Positions 33,705 through 43,423 of a stretch of 64,000 nt of DNA are shown piece after piece. A program made the position numbers and the translations under genes. Numbering within the stretch: position 1 is the stretch's first letter; each line of letters opens with the position of its first letter. This DNA comes from Symsagittifera roscoffensis (lineage: Eukaryota; Xenacoelomorpha; Acoela; Convolutidae). The notes under the pieces were generated by a model. It saw only the letters and a list, made by a program, of their open reading frames with translations. It made no database searches and was not told the origin of the DNA. Location of the stretch: NCBI RefSeq assembly GCF_963678635.1, contig NC_087064.1, positions 32,526,369 through 32,590,368 on the forward strand, in the 5' to 3' direction.

Positions 33705-35794
33705 TTAAGCTTCTAACGACTCGCCCGCGGCCATGCCCAGCTGGATTTTGTCATCGTCAGACGTCGTTGAGCGATATATCGAGGTCGTACTACTGCTTCC
33801 CAGCTTCGGATAATCGTATTTCTCAAAAAGTTCGTTGACAGTTTTCAAATCTGTACTACTGCTGGGTCGGTATAAGTCGTCGGGTCGGATAATTTTACCC
33901 ATTCGCTGCATAAAACTGCCCTTAGCTTGCACAAACTCCTTGATAGCGAACACTGGAATGAAAATGACGGATGTCATTGCAGTAGCCCATCCAATAGCCT
34001 CGGCCCAACGGGGAATGTCTTGTCCTGCGATCTTCATCGGGGTATAGAGGTACAGATTGAAAAAGAAAATGATCAACATAGCAACTGGCGCAGTAAATGC
34101 CCACGTGAACAACCACCAGTAGGTTCCTGGCGGTTTGTGGCCAATCATCGCCTCGATTTGAAGAATCAGTTTCTTCCCGCCGTAGATATACACCAAAGCG
34201 ATCACTTCGATGAAGGAGACGATGAACAGACTGTGCGAACACGAGTAAGTGTCCAGAAGATTGAGCCAGTGTATTCCAGATTTGGTCACCATCGGCAACC
34301 CGAGAACAAACATCACAAAGCACACCGACAACGTCACGACGCCTCGTCGTTTCATCAGCGAGGGCACCCGATCTACGACTGCAGTGATCACAGTTTCCAC
34401 GAGAGCAAGTTGGCTTCCGAATCCCAGATTTAGCAGCATGAAGAAAAACAGAAACGAGAAGAATGCAGCCCCAGGCATGTGAGAGACGGCATCTGGGTAG
34501 ACAACAAAAGCCAACCCAGGTCCGCTTGTTACCACGTCCTGTACCGCTTTTCCCGAGACATGAGCCAAGTTTCCAATGACAGCAAAGATCACGACTCCCG
34601 CGATTATGCTAGTTGAGCAGTTCACTGTAGTGACAATCATGGTCATTCGGAAGACGTTGTTGTCAAATGGCGAGTAGCTTGCAAGCGTGATCAAGGAGCC
34701 GAACGCGAGTCCGAGTGAATAGAAGATTTGGTTGGCGGCAGTGTTCCATACTTCGGGATCTTTCAGCTTAGACCATTCAGGCACCAGGTAGAACTTGAGG
34801 CCCTCGAAAGCTCCCGGGAGTGTGAGTCCTCGCACCAACATTACTGCGATTACAATGTACGGGAATATTGCGGTGAAGTAAGTGATTTTGCCCGAGCCTT
34901 TCACTCCCTTCAGAAGGAAGAGAGCAACGAGCACCCATGCCACCACGAAAGAGACGAGTAGCTCGTACTGAAACCCTTGGAAGTCCTCCAGCTTATGAGT
35001 TTGGTCCAACACTTTTGTGTTCCAGTACACTTCCGCCTTTGTCGTGCAGTACGTTCTAAACCCAAAGATTTTAAAAGAAAAAGCTTCACATAAGTATTTT
35101 AAAAACACTAAATATTTACTTTCAATTCCTTCACATTAAAAATAAGCAATCTATTTCACATCAGAAAATATTTCATTCCTAATGATCTCAAAGTGTTCAC
35201 TTACTCTAACGTAAGGTTGTCATCGTCACCATATGTTTGGTTTGCGGCAATTTTCCGATTACTATCGTCGCAGATTGGGTCGTACCAGGGCAAGTGTTGA
35301 TTCAGAACAAGTGCTTTGATCGAATGGAAGAGGTAATGAACAATCCAACCCACAATCACATTGTAATAAATGGAGCAGAAGAATGATATGACGATCATGG
35401 CGTAGCCGAGTCCGATAAAGGCCTTGGACATGTGCCAGACACCGAAGGGACCTTGACTGGCAAACTGTCCTAAAGACAGTTCCAGGAAGTACAGCGGCAT
35501 GCCCGCTATTAGCAAGAAGATGATATAGGGCACGAGGAAGGCGCCTCCCCCGTTGTCGTAGCACTTGTAGGGAAACCGCCACAGATTTCCCAGTCCAATG
35601 CTGTAGGATATGCATGAGAACAGGAATTCGGTCTTATTGTTCCATTGATCTCTCTGGACAATGTCAGAGGACATTGATATTGAACATGTTTCCGGCGAAG
35701 GTGACTCATCGTCTGGGTCAACTTGTTTGCCCGACTTTTTCCCAATGACGGCAATTTGGGTAAAAATTTCTTTTTCAGGAGCACGGCAATTCAT
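33705..35794 (-). CDS. SLC6-family sodium- and chloride-dependent transporter, 2 exons, 646 aa
   Basis: Exon 1 is 35794-35205, exon 2 is 35055-33705 with TAA at 33707-33705, and the intron is 149 bp. I chose the ATG at 35794; the open frame extends a little further only through a TTG. The spliced protein has 646 residues, normal for SLC6, with twelve hydrophobic segments expected. TM1 carries GLGNLWRFPY (67-76). Gly67 stands where monoamine transporters have Asp, so an amino-acid/GABA/glycine-type substrate is likely. The extracellular loop 2 has Cys175 and Cys200 plus NQT185 and NLT193 glycosylation sites. By alignment to GAT1, the chloride site is kept (Tyr90, Gln306, Ser310, Asn342, Ser346). 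TM6 reads GSLITLASY. The TM8 motif is GFGSQ, with Gly410 replacing the Asp of the second sodium site. It would sit in the plasma membrane and couple substrate uptake to Na+/Cl-. Its GC content is clearly higher than its surroundings. A further 5' exon cannot be excluded. Confidence 0.92.
35056..35204 (-). other. SLC6 gene intron, phase 2, GT-AG
   Basis: Donor GTAAGT (35204 leftward) and acceptor TTTGGGTTTAG ending at 35056. Joining exon 1 at TTAGA to exon 2 at AACGTAC keeps the frame as NLTLE-TYCTTK, bringing the two conserved loop-2 cysteines into one protein. The intron lies in the extracellular loop 2 coding region. Confidence 0.9.
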
Positions 35795-36935
35795 AATAGC
35801 GATGTTCAAAGGTAATTTTTTTTTTTCAAGAAGGTTTTTGAGGTAACTGTTATAATCTAAAACAGAATGAACAGTATATTTAACACGCTAGATAAAAAGT
35901 CTTTGACCTTAGAAAAATAAAATGACACAAAAGACAAATTGTTTCTCTGTGCGACTAAATTCAAATTCTTTTGCTTTATTTATTTCTTTCTTTCTACTGA
36001 CTGTTTTTCATTGCAAATTATTCATAAAATAAAATACAAGTTGACATGCGCGTTACGTAACTCGGGGAATTCCCTTCAGCTATTATATAATATACACGTG
36101 TATTATGCGCTGTTATGCGCGTATTACGTAATCGTTACAAAACACAGCGACTTTGTTACGCGCAACTCAGCAATATTATGGTGTTACGTAACCATTTTAT
36201 ACCATATTACCAACAAGATTACCACAAAGCCACCAACGAATGCTGAATTAGACACTCGAAGAAGACTTCAATGCAAATTAGACAGCGTTAAAACTTCTAT
36301 AAGAGTGTTTTAAAATTTTAGACAGCGTTAAAACTTCTACTTTAGGACACATAAGAATTATGATTATCTGGGTGTCTAGATCGGCTATGCAGCAAAGAGC
36401 GGCCCATGTGAACAATCTCCCCCTGAAATGGTGCTTAGGTTAACAAGTCAACCATACAATCTTCGAACATGTTTTCATTTGCTCTGTAGTAGACGCCGGA
36501 TTTCGCCTATTAGTTATTTTTTCGACTAACTGAAGAACTGAATTTGAAGCTATTGTTGCTCTCGCTTAAACGCTTAACCTTCGAGCAGCTTCAGTTCTAA
36601 AGGTTTTCCAAGCTCTAACTCTCTCCTAATAAACTATTCTTCTTAAACACTAAGACCGAATTCCGGTTGGCGAAATTTCAACTGCCCGAGCACTTTTTGG
36701 GACTAAGTACCGTTTCAAGGCAATTTATAAAGTTTCGACCAAATAATGGCTTTTTCGGCAATCTCCCCTCAGGGTTGGGAGTGTTTCAAAGGCAAAAAAA
36801 ACACATTTTAAAACAAAGTATAAAACAGTTGTTTATTAATTTTTAATGTTTTCCGTGTTATCGTGTTATTTATGAGAGAACGAACTGTAAAATGGATAAA
36901 CCTTCTGTAGCCTCATCTCAGAAATTAACAGCGGC
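35795..36935. other. Region 5' of the SLC6 gene
   Basis: No second gene is recognised. GTTACGTAA-like phrases recur at about 36053, 36125 and 36183. ttagacagcgttaaaacttct is directly repeated at 36277 and 36318. The promoter and any 5' UTR exon of the SLC6 gene should be here but no core promoter stands out. Confidence 0.45.
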
Positions 36936-36941
36936 TCTTCG

Positions 36942-37093
36942 GCTCTTTTTCCTTCCCCCCCCCCCCCCCCACCTGCAAGTTTTTATATTTGAAGTTGCCG
37001 TTCACTTTGTCCGATTGTTGTGAAAATTGGGATGCAGACTAATTAGGCCATAACAAGCATATTTGGGGGGGGGGGGAGGAGGAAAAAGAGCCT
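36942..37093. mobile_element. Short inverted-repeat element with poly-C and poly-G arms
   Basis: ggctctttttccttcccccc (from about 36938) with a run of about 17 C is matched by a run of about 13 G and gaggaggaaaaagagcc (to about 37091). ttaacagc lies just outside both ends (36926 and 37093). About 150 bp, with no coding capacity. Confidence 0.55.
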
Positions 37094-37534
37094 TAACAGC
37101 TAAAATCGTGAGCCTTGCTGATAGTTTGTTATGTTGATACAAAATTATTTGTCATTGGTGTCCCACCACGAACTCCTTTCGAAGCCGAAAAAGAGAATAT
37201 ACAGGATTAAGAACTTATTCGTCATATAGCGGTAAACCGAAGACTAGAAAAAGAATCAAAAAACGCTCGCTGGAACTTTCGTGGATTATCCGAACACGTT
37301 TACGCCGCATTGCACATCTCGGATCGCAACAACGTACACCTCAAAGAAGAATAAATCAGTCAAATAAGAACTATATTGAAGACAAAATCTTCTGCGATCA
37401 ATACTCCCTTGCGCTTGAACGTCAGGACCACCTTCATATCTACGAGTGGTAACCTATAAAGTAAAATTTTTACAACCCCCCTATATAATAAACCAAAAGG
37501 CTCCTTACGAGGAGTCACCTGGCTTCTATAAAAA

Positions 37535-38740
37535 ATGAGTCAAACAACCTCATCGAGCACAAATCAGATTCCCGGAAAGAGAAAGGAAACTGCGAACCAC
37601 CCGAATAAAGAAGAACATCAATACATACAAACAATGCACAAAATGCTGAATCTGATCATTAGTGTGGATAACAAATAACCTACTGCAAATCAGCCAGAAA
37701 AAGCCATTCATGTGCGGTTTCCACGCAGATTGGACCTATACCCAGTTGATTTTGGTCGTACAAACACTCAAAAAGCTCGAAGAACAGGTCACCAAACTAT
37801 GAGACAACCCGGCCAAGGAGGAAAAAAGCAAAAAGTCAACAGCATCGAAGAGGTAAACATGAAAATACATCAGCGTATCGAAGAATTCCCAGCAAAAAAG
37901 AATCGAAAAAACTGATATATTCAAATATTCTCAAAGGTATCGAAGTTTAAAAATGCAAAAGGGAACGTGATTTCAGCTGTCTCAAATAGTCCCCAGGTTA
38001 AATCCGACGTCGTCGAGATAAGCAAGACTCTAGACACAAACTTCAATGAGGAGCACATCAAATCAATGATACCCTTCAGTGGCAGAAAGAACAATAAACT
38101 GCAGGGTTGGCATGTTATTTAACATTGTTATTTAACATTGAATTTAACTTACAGTGTTATTTATAATTTCTAAAAGTGATGTTAGCTATTTCTTAGAAAT
38201 ATGAGTAATTCTTAGAAAAACACAACGCAACTATGCTGTATGTTTGTTCCGAAGCGATTGTAGCGAATCCCGAACGGATGAAAAAAAAATTTCAAACCAA
38301 TTGCAGTTTCACTTGACAAACTACAGAGCGAAAAATCTCACCTGACGTATGGGAAGCTTCGTGCTCAACTCGGCGTTGAGAAAGCCGGAAAGTTGGCGTT
38401 TCTGTTCAAGAAACTCAACTCTTGTTGATATGTTAATTTAATTAACAATTTAACAAAAATAACATGTTTTTTCGATAAATAACAGTTAGTTTGTTATTTT
38501 TGTTTTTAACTTACATTTTGCCAACCCTGATAAACTGATTCCAGTCAAGTTTAAAGCCACAAATCAAAAAAACCTGAAATGCCAAATAATTGCGGAACAC
38601 GAACAAATAAGAAAATGTTGTCATCAACCCAGCTTTTATCAAAGAACAACAGCAGAATTATTTTCAGCTGAGAACTGCGCTCAAAGAAAGACGACAAAAG
38701 GAACCGGAAAGGAATCACTTCATTAGCAAAGGGAAAACCA
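37535..38740 (+). pseudogene. LINE ORF1 (nucleic-acid-binding type), split by a hAT insertion
   Basis: ATG at 37535 (MSQTTSSSTNQIPGKRK) opens a polar stretch that stops at about 37675. A Lys/Glu-rich, coiled-coil-like piece follows (LKKLEEQVTKL, about 37770). Then a stretch near 37945-38101 runs up to the insertion (SPQVKSDVVEISKTL, GRKNNKL). Removing the inserted element and one target copy brings GRKNNKL directly in frame with IPVKFKA at 38538, showing that the ORF was open there before insertion. The downstream piece resembles the RRM/C-terminal region of LINE ORF1 proteins. Confidence 0.6.
38102..38529 (+). mobile_element. hAT transposon deletion derivative with perfect 8-bp TSD
   Basis: The element runs from cagggttggca to tgccaaccctg, inverted terminal repeats of 11 bp. 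It is flanked on both sides by ataaactg (38094-38101 and 38530-38537), an exact 8-bp target duplication, the hAT hallmark. Internally, about 38345-38426 encodes YGKLRAQLGVEKAGKLAFLF and a stop. This matches the C-terminal dimerisation region of hAT transposases, so this is a deleted autonomous element with only the transposase tail left. It sits inside the LINE ORF1. Confidence 0.92.
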
Positions 38741-38749
38741 TCTCAACGA

Positions 38750-40400
38750 AAATAAATAATCAAGCTTGACTAAATGATCAACCCAAAAGCCTATCGCTTC
38801 TCTTGGGGAACATCAGAGGAACCAGATAAACTACCAAACTCACAGACCACATTAAACAATATGACATTCTTCTGCTAACAGAAACAATGAGCTCCAAAAA
38901 ACTACAATTCCAAACTTTATATGCACCAACTCACCGGCAAATAAATGGAATAAAGGAGTCCTGCTCGTGAAATCACTATTGCATTTAACTAAAGTCTAGC
39001 GAACCGTGCCTTACAAAACTACTAAATTCAAAGAATCATAATCATATCCCTTGACCCGACAAAAGTAACATTTATGGTAGGATACTTCCCAACAAAGAGT
39101 GAAATAGAGGATATATTAAGCGAAACTTCAACAACCCTCAAGCACTCAAATGTAGTCAACGAAACAATTTTTGCCGAGACCTAAACTTTCGCCTGGATAT
39201 TGAATCTACCAGAACACAAGCTATTGTAGCTAATGAAACAAAACGATCGTTATTGCCTGAAGAACCCACAAAAATTTACATACAGCTGCAAGCGAGGCAA
39301 CAGCACAATCAATCTGTGCTTCAGTAATATCCCCATAGACCTAAAAATCATATAAAAAACATCAATGAACACAAACACATTCAAACTAACCACATCTGCA
39401 ACCCATCGAGAAAAGAAAAAGTCTCGCATGCTATAAGAAAATTCGACCACGCCGCACTCATTAACTAGTAAGGAAAAACGTCAATACGAACAACCAAAAT
39501 AGGTGGAATTAATGAATACAGCAGAGACTGACCAGAGAAAATTCTGGGAAAAACTTAATACAAAAAAAACGGAAAATAAATATTTGTCAGGTAAATACTT
39601 TTGAACTGCAAAACCCTTTTGAAAATCTCTTATGTCTAGAACAAGTACACTGGACCCTAAATAACCTATTATATTATATCACGATTATATAACAATAACA
39701 ACCAAAATCGGAAACTACTCCGTCTACATAGACGCTGACATAATTGACTACGAAATAGAAAAAGCCTTCCAAAATGTCAAAATTAAAAAAGCCACCGGTT
39801 TAGATGGCCTCTCAGAAGAATGCCTTAAGAAAACAGTTTATACTATGCATGTTTCGTCGATTACAAAAAAGCATTCGACTCAGTAGACCAAAAATTAGCC
39901 TAGCAATTTCCGTTAAATTTCTTGAAAAGTTATACAAAAAGAAAATGGCGAACACGATCAAATTAAACAGAGGTTCCCTGCAAGAACGAATAACACAAAA
40001 CATCGGACTAGTGGAAGGGGAGAAACTTTCACCCCTACTATTCTCACTATCTAAACTGCATGCTCACAAGCTGCGAAGCCGAACTCATTTTTTTATGCCG
40101 ACGACCTCGCCATAGGCAGCAGCGACACTAACATCATAAATAAGACCCTACAAAAACGTGAGTACGACGGCAACACAATTGAGTTCTTAAACAAATTCAA
40201 TTATCTTGGAGTAATACTAATGTCCAATCTCAGTCCTCTGAGACATCTAACCCACTTGAGATCAAAAGCCACAATAGCTACAAACACACTGGACACAATA
40301 GCCGACCTGAGGAAAACAAACTTAACTTCTGCCACTAAATTGTTCAATAGAATCATCGTACCATCCGCCTCATACGGCCACCACCTCAAACTATGATAAA
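38750..40400 (+). pseudogene. LINE ORF2: endonuclease and reverse transcriptase (heavily decayed)
   Basis: Endonuclease traces include LLGNIRGTR and QYDILLLTETMSSKKLQ (about 38797-38890) and a VTFMVGYFPTKSE strand (about 39065). RT traces are VKIKKATGLDGLSEECL (about 39775), DYKKAFDSVDQKLA (about 39860), FYADDLAIGSSD with the catalytic Asp pair (about 40090) and IEFLNKFNYLGVIL (about 40180). The order and spacing are those of an apurinic-endonuclease LINE. At least six stops or shifts separate them, so it is an old copy. Confidence 0.75.
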
Positions 40401-40506
40401 TTGGAAGACCACAAGAAAGTCGTGACGAGCTTTTTCTTCAAAAAAATGGACTGGTATACCATGACGGCTACCAACATATATTCGGCGACGACATTGTACA
40501 TATATT

Positions 40507-40862
40507 CTCTAGCTTTTCTTCAAAAAAAATGGGAGAAAAGCTAGAGAACTTTCCCCCCCCCCCCGCCCTCCTCGAGAACTTTCCCCCCCGCCCTCCTCGA
40601 GAAAATCCTAGATCCGCCCGTGCATTAACATTATAATCGATTATAATTTCGGTTGAGGGCCCTTAATTTGGGCCCTCAATTTGCGTGCCCTTAATAGTTT
40701 TTGTTTGCCGGGGGGGGGGGGCATGGTGCGGTAAATGTGGGTAGGGGAGGGGGTAATTGGGAGGAAGTGAAGGGAGTGGGAAGGAAGAATGATCGGACTA
40801 AGTGTAAGTGTAAGTGGGGAGGGGGGGGGGGGGGGGTAACTTGTAAGAAGACCCAAAGTTTC
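40507..40862. repeat. G/C-homopolymer-rich repeat (family F), copy 1
   Basis: It starts with a hairpin ctctagcttttct/agaaaagctagag (40507-40546). Two ctttcccccc(c)gccctcctcgaga units follow, then an ATTATAATCGATTATAAT palindrome and a G-rich tract (tgccgggggg, gtgcggtaaatgtgggtagg, gggaaggaag) that matches 45255-45360. Related to the copy at 45250. Confidence 0.55.
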
Positions 40863-40875
40863 GGCTATCCGGGAA

Positions 40876-41309
40876 GGGCAAGCCGACGGGACTTCAACCC
40901 GCAGGGACTTGAGGCCGAAAATTTAACTTTACAAGCACCTCAAATCATTATTTTTTCTTCTGTAAAACGTTTCTTTTCAAATTCTTAGGCTAGTTTAGTC
41001 CATAATAAGCGTTATTTATGACAATGATTTCTTAGGATTGGCATTAGTTAATAATATCAGCCGTTTTTTGAAATGCGTAAATTATAAACAAGAAAATAAC
41101 CTTCAACAGTGTTATATTTTTCAACTTTCCTAAACATCATTTGGAGGTTTAAATTTCGTGAAAATGCTAATAATTACCGAATAAAGGTCATGAAATTGAG
41201 AAATTCTTCAAAAAAATTTTCAAATTAACCTTATTTCATGACTTTTCGGCTTGAAGTCCCTACTTTAACGATTCGGGTTGAAGTCCCGTCAGCTTGATGT
41301 CCGGCACCC
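40876..41309. mobile_element. MITE family D, copy 2, with 9-bp direct flanks
   Basis: The element runs from gggcaagccgacgggacttc to cagcttgatgtccggcaccc, and both ends contain CGGGACTTCAACCC in opposite orientation. The direct flank atccgggaa occurs at 40867-40875 and 41310-41318. It interrupts a cggctatccggg repeat tract that is uninterrupted in the related copy at 45530. A 9-bp duplication is typical of MULE/Mutator elements. Confidence 0.75.
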
Positions 41310-41420
41310 ATCCGGGAACGAATATATTTTTCAGCTATCCGGGAACGAATTTATTTTTCGGCTATCCGGAAGCAAATTTTTTTTCGGCTATCCGGGTATT
41401 CGGCTCCGCGACACGCCACC
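41310..41420. repeat. Tandem cggctatccgggaacgaattt units
   Basis: Three to four units of about 26-27 bp (41310, 41333, 41359, 41385) vary around cggctatccgggaacgaatttattttt. Two equivalent units occur at 45527-45565. The following cggctccgcgacacgccacc is also shared, so both belong to family F. Confidence 0.65.
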
Positions 41421-41456
41421 GAGATTCTTTAGTAGATACAATAGTTGGGGAGGGTT

Positions 41457-41838
41457 CTCATGCTTGAAGGACCGAATGCTTGAAAAATTTAATCCAATCA
41501 AAATTGCTAAGCGTTTCCATTGGTTAAATGCCTTTCTCACAAAATCGAAGTCAATATTAACAGAAAATGTATTAAATCAGTGGAAAATAATCAAAAATAA
41601 ATTGCGGGTTACAACCGCAATACTATTCAGATAATTATCAAGATTAATGAGGTCAAAATTATCAGAATTGAAAACTCATCTGCTTATTATCTAATCGGTC
41701 AATATTAACTCTAATGGCCTGCATTTATTTTCTTACTTTGAGATTTTCGCGATTTACTTTGAGATTTTGAATACTCAATTCTGATTGGCTGAAAGTAAGT
41801 TTAAATTAATTTCAAGCATTCGGTCCTTCAAGCATGAG
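41457..41838. mobile_element. MITE with perfect 29-bp terminal inverted repeats
   Basis: ctcatgcttgaaggaccg (41457) through 41485 is exactly inverted at 41810-41838. The interior is AT-rich with an attctgattggctgaaa phrase and no coding capacity. Length is 382 bp. Confidence 0.85.
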
Positions 41839-42041
41839 GGACGCCACCCAATAGAGAGATTATCAAAAAGATCCGCTCTTTCTGCTTTTTGCTCCGCCTC
41901 CCTTTATTAGGGTGCGTATTCATAGTTTCCAAAATAAACAATCAGTCCCATAGGTTCCCAAATAAAAGAGCAGTCGCATGGTGCGTATTCATAGGTTCCA
42001 AAATGAAAAATCAGTCCCATAGGTTCAAAAACAAAAAAAAT

Positions 42042-42347
42042 CAGTCACACAAGTCTCAAATCTTTTCAATTGGTCAAAAGACTAAATTAGCCGAGTCTCG
42101 GTTTAAGGTCGACGGTGGGCGCGCTACGCGCGTGTCGCCGCTTGGCGGCGATAACCGGCTCTAAATTTCGTATAGAGTCCTACCCTTTGGTGGCAAGCTC
42201 GCAACACGTTGGCGCGGCTGCGGCGGTCACTGTTCTGCAGCTTGAGTTTATGCTTGTTGAACAGTAAACAATCAATCCATAAATTCGTTGGCTCAAATTT
42301 CAACCAATTAGAATTCAAGAAGATAAATTTTGGAACTCATGCGACTA
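42042..42347. mobile_element. MITE family G, copy 1 (GC-rich core)
   Basis: Begins cagtcacacaagtctcaaat and ends ttttggaactcatgcgact. The interior holds gccgagtctcggttta, a cgctacgcgcgtgtcgccgcttggcggcg stem-rich part and acacgttggcgcggctgcgg. It is about 88% like the next copy by eye but 30 bp longer. No coding capacity. Confidence 0.7.
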
Positions 42348-42394
42348 ATTTTTTATTTTAGGAGCTATGAATATTGGAACCTATGGGAATTCAC

Positions 42395-42670
42395 CAGTCG
42401 CATAAGTTCCAAATCTTTTCAATTGGTCAAAAGACTAAATTAGCCGAGTCTCGGTTTAAGGGTCGCCGGTGGGCGATAACCGGCTCTAAATTTCGTGTAG
42501 TCCTACCCTTTGGTGGCAAGCTCGCAACACGTTGGCGCGGCTGCGGCGGTCACTATTCTGCAGCTTGAGTTTATGCTGGTTGAACAGTAAACAATCAATT
42601 CATAAATTCGTTGGCTCAAATTTAAACTAATCAGAATTCAAGAAGATTAATTTTGGAACTTATGCGACTG
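42395..42670. mobile_element. MITE family G, copy 2
   Basis: Terminal repeats cagtcgcataagttccaaa and ttttggaacttatgcgactg are inverted over 19 bp. Same interior blocks as copy 1, offset 352 bp. The two copies stand in tandem with only 47 bp between them, which contain outer phrases ctatgaatattggaacctat that recur at 45592-45613. Confidence 0.8.
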
Positions 42671-42674
42671 ATTT

Positions 42675-43153
42675 TGTTCCGACTTTCGATACGAAAGTAA
42701 CGGAATATTTGTGCTCGGGGTGGGTTTTTTTTCTTCAGACAAATTTTGACTTTTTAACTAGCCGTTTTTGACCGTTTATATCATTCAAAAGGTATTGTTG
42801 TCCTGAGCTTAAATTTGAAAAGATATTTCACCTGTGATCATTTTTCGTAAAGTTATGAGGGTTTAAAGATTGCCATTTTGGGACAATTAACGCGCGATAT
42901 AATTCGCGCTATTAACGCGTAAGCGGAGATTTAATCCGTCTTAGATTCGTTCCAAATCAGTTGAACGGAGCTTATTTGCCATAATTGATTTCCTACAAGG
43001 AACAAAATCTATCCTTTTGTACTTTATATGGCGTGTGGGGGGATGAATTTCATAAAAAATTTCAAATTTTAGAAAAAATTTAAGTTTAATATATTCCATT
43101 TAATTTTTTTTTTATTATTACTGTTCCATAAACCTTAAAAGGCAGTCGGAACA
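42675..43153. mobile_element. MITE family E, copy 2
   Basis: tgttccgact at 42675 and agtcggaaca at 43144-43153 are 10-bp inverted ends. Interior phrases (tgtgctcggg, gagcttaaatttgaaaagat, gttatgagggtttaaagattgcc) match 31867-32060 and the reverse copy near 62840-62985. A poly-A/T-rich right half carries no ORF. Confidence 0.65.
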
Positions 43154-43423
43154 TTCAGGGCTTCGCCCTGATACGAGCAGTCTTGTTTATTTTGGAGGCG
43201 CGTACCCACGGAGCCGCATTCCCGGAAAGCCGAAAAAAATAAACACCTCCGGTTTTAATTAAATTAAATAAGAAAACTCTTGAGACGCATTTTGATATGA
43301 CAAAAAATGCCTCAAAATTTTGCAGCCTGTAAGCTTAGAAAGTTCTGAACTTTTTTAAGAGGTTGGATTGGCTTATTTTTTTACTCTCATTTAATTAATT
43401 AACAACAAAAGTCTGACTACTGC

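Larger units (their letters stand above)
37500..40505 (+). mobile_element. Degraded LINE with ORF1 and endonuclease-RT ORF2, interrupted by a hAT relic
   Basis: Plus-strand order is an ORF1 start at 37535, a coiled-coil-like and basic stretch, the hAT insertion, an endonuclease domain (about 38750-39230) and RT (about 39480-40400). Stops and frameshifts are dense. The 3' end is taken at the hairpin and G/C-rich element beginning at 40507. Confidence 0.75.

Noticed and set aside
33835-34961. Plus-strand open stretches opposite the SLC6 gene
   Set aside because: They are shadows of the GC-richer SLC6 coding strand and have no recognisable domain.
40701-40988. 95-codon Gly-rich open stretch
   Set aside because: It is the translation of the G-homopolymer repeat of family F.
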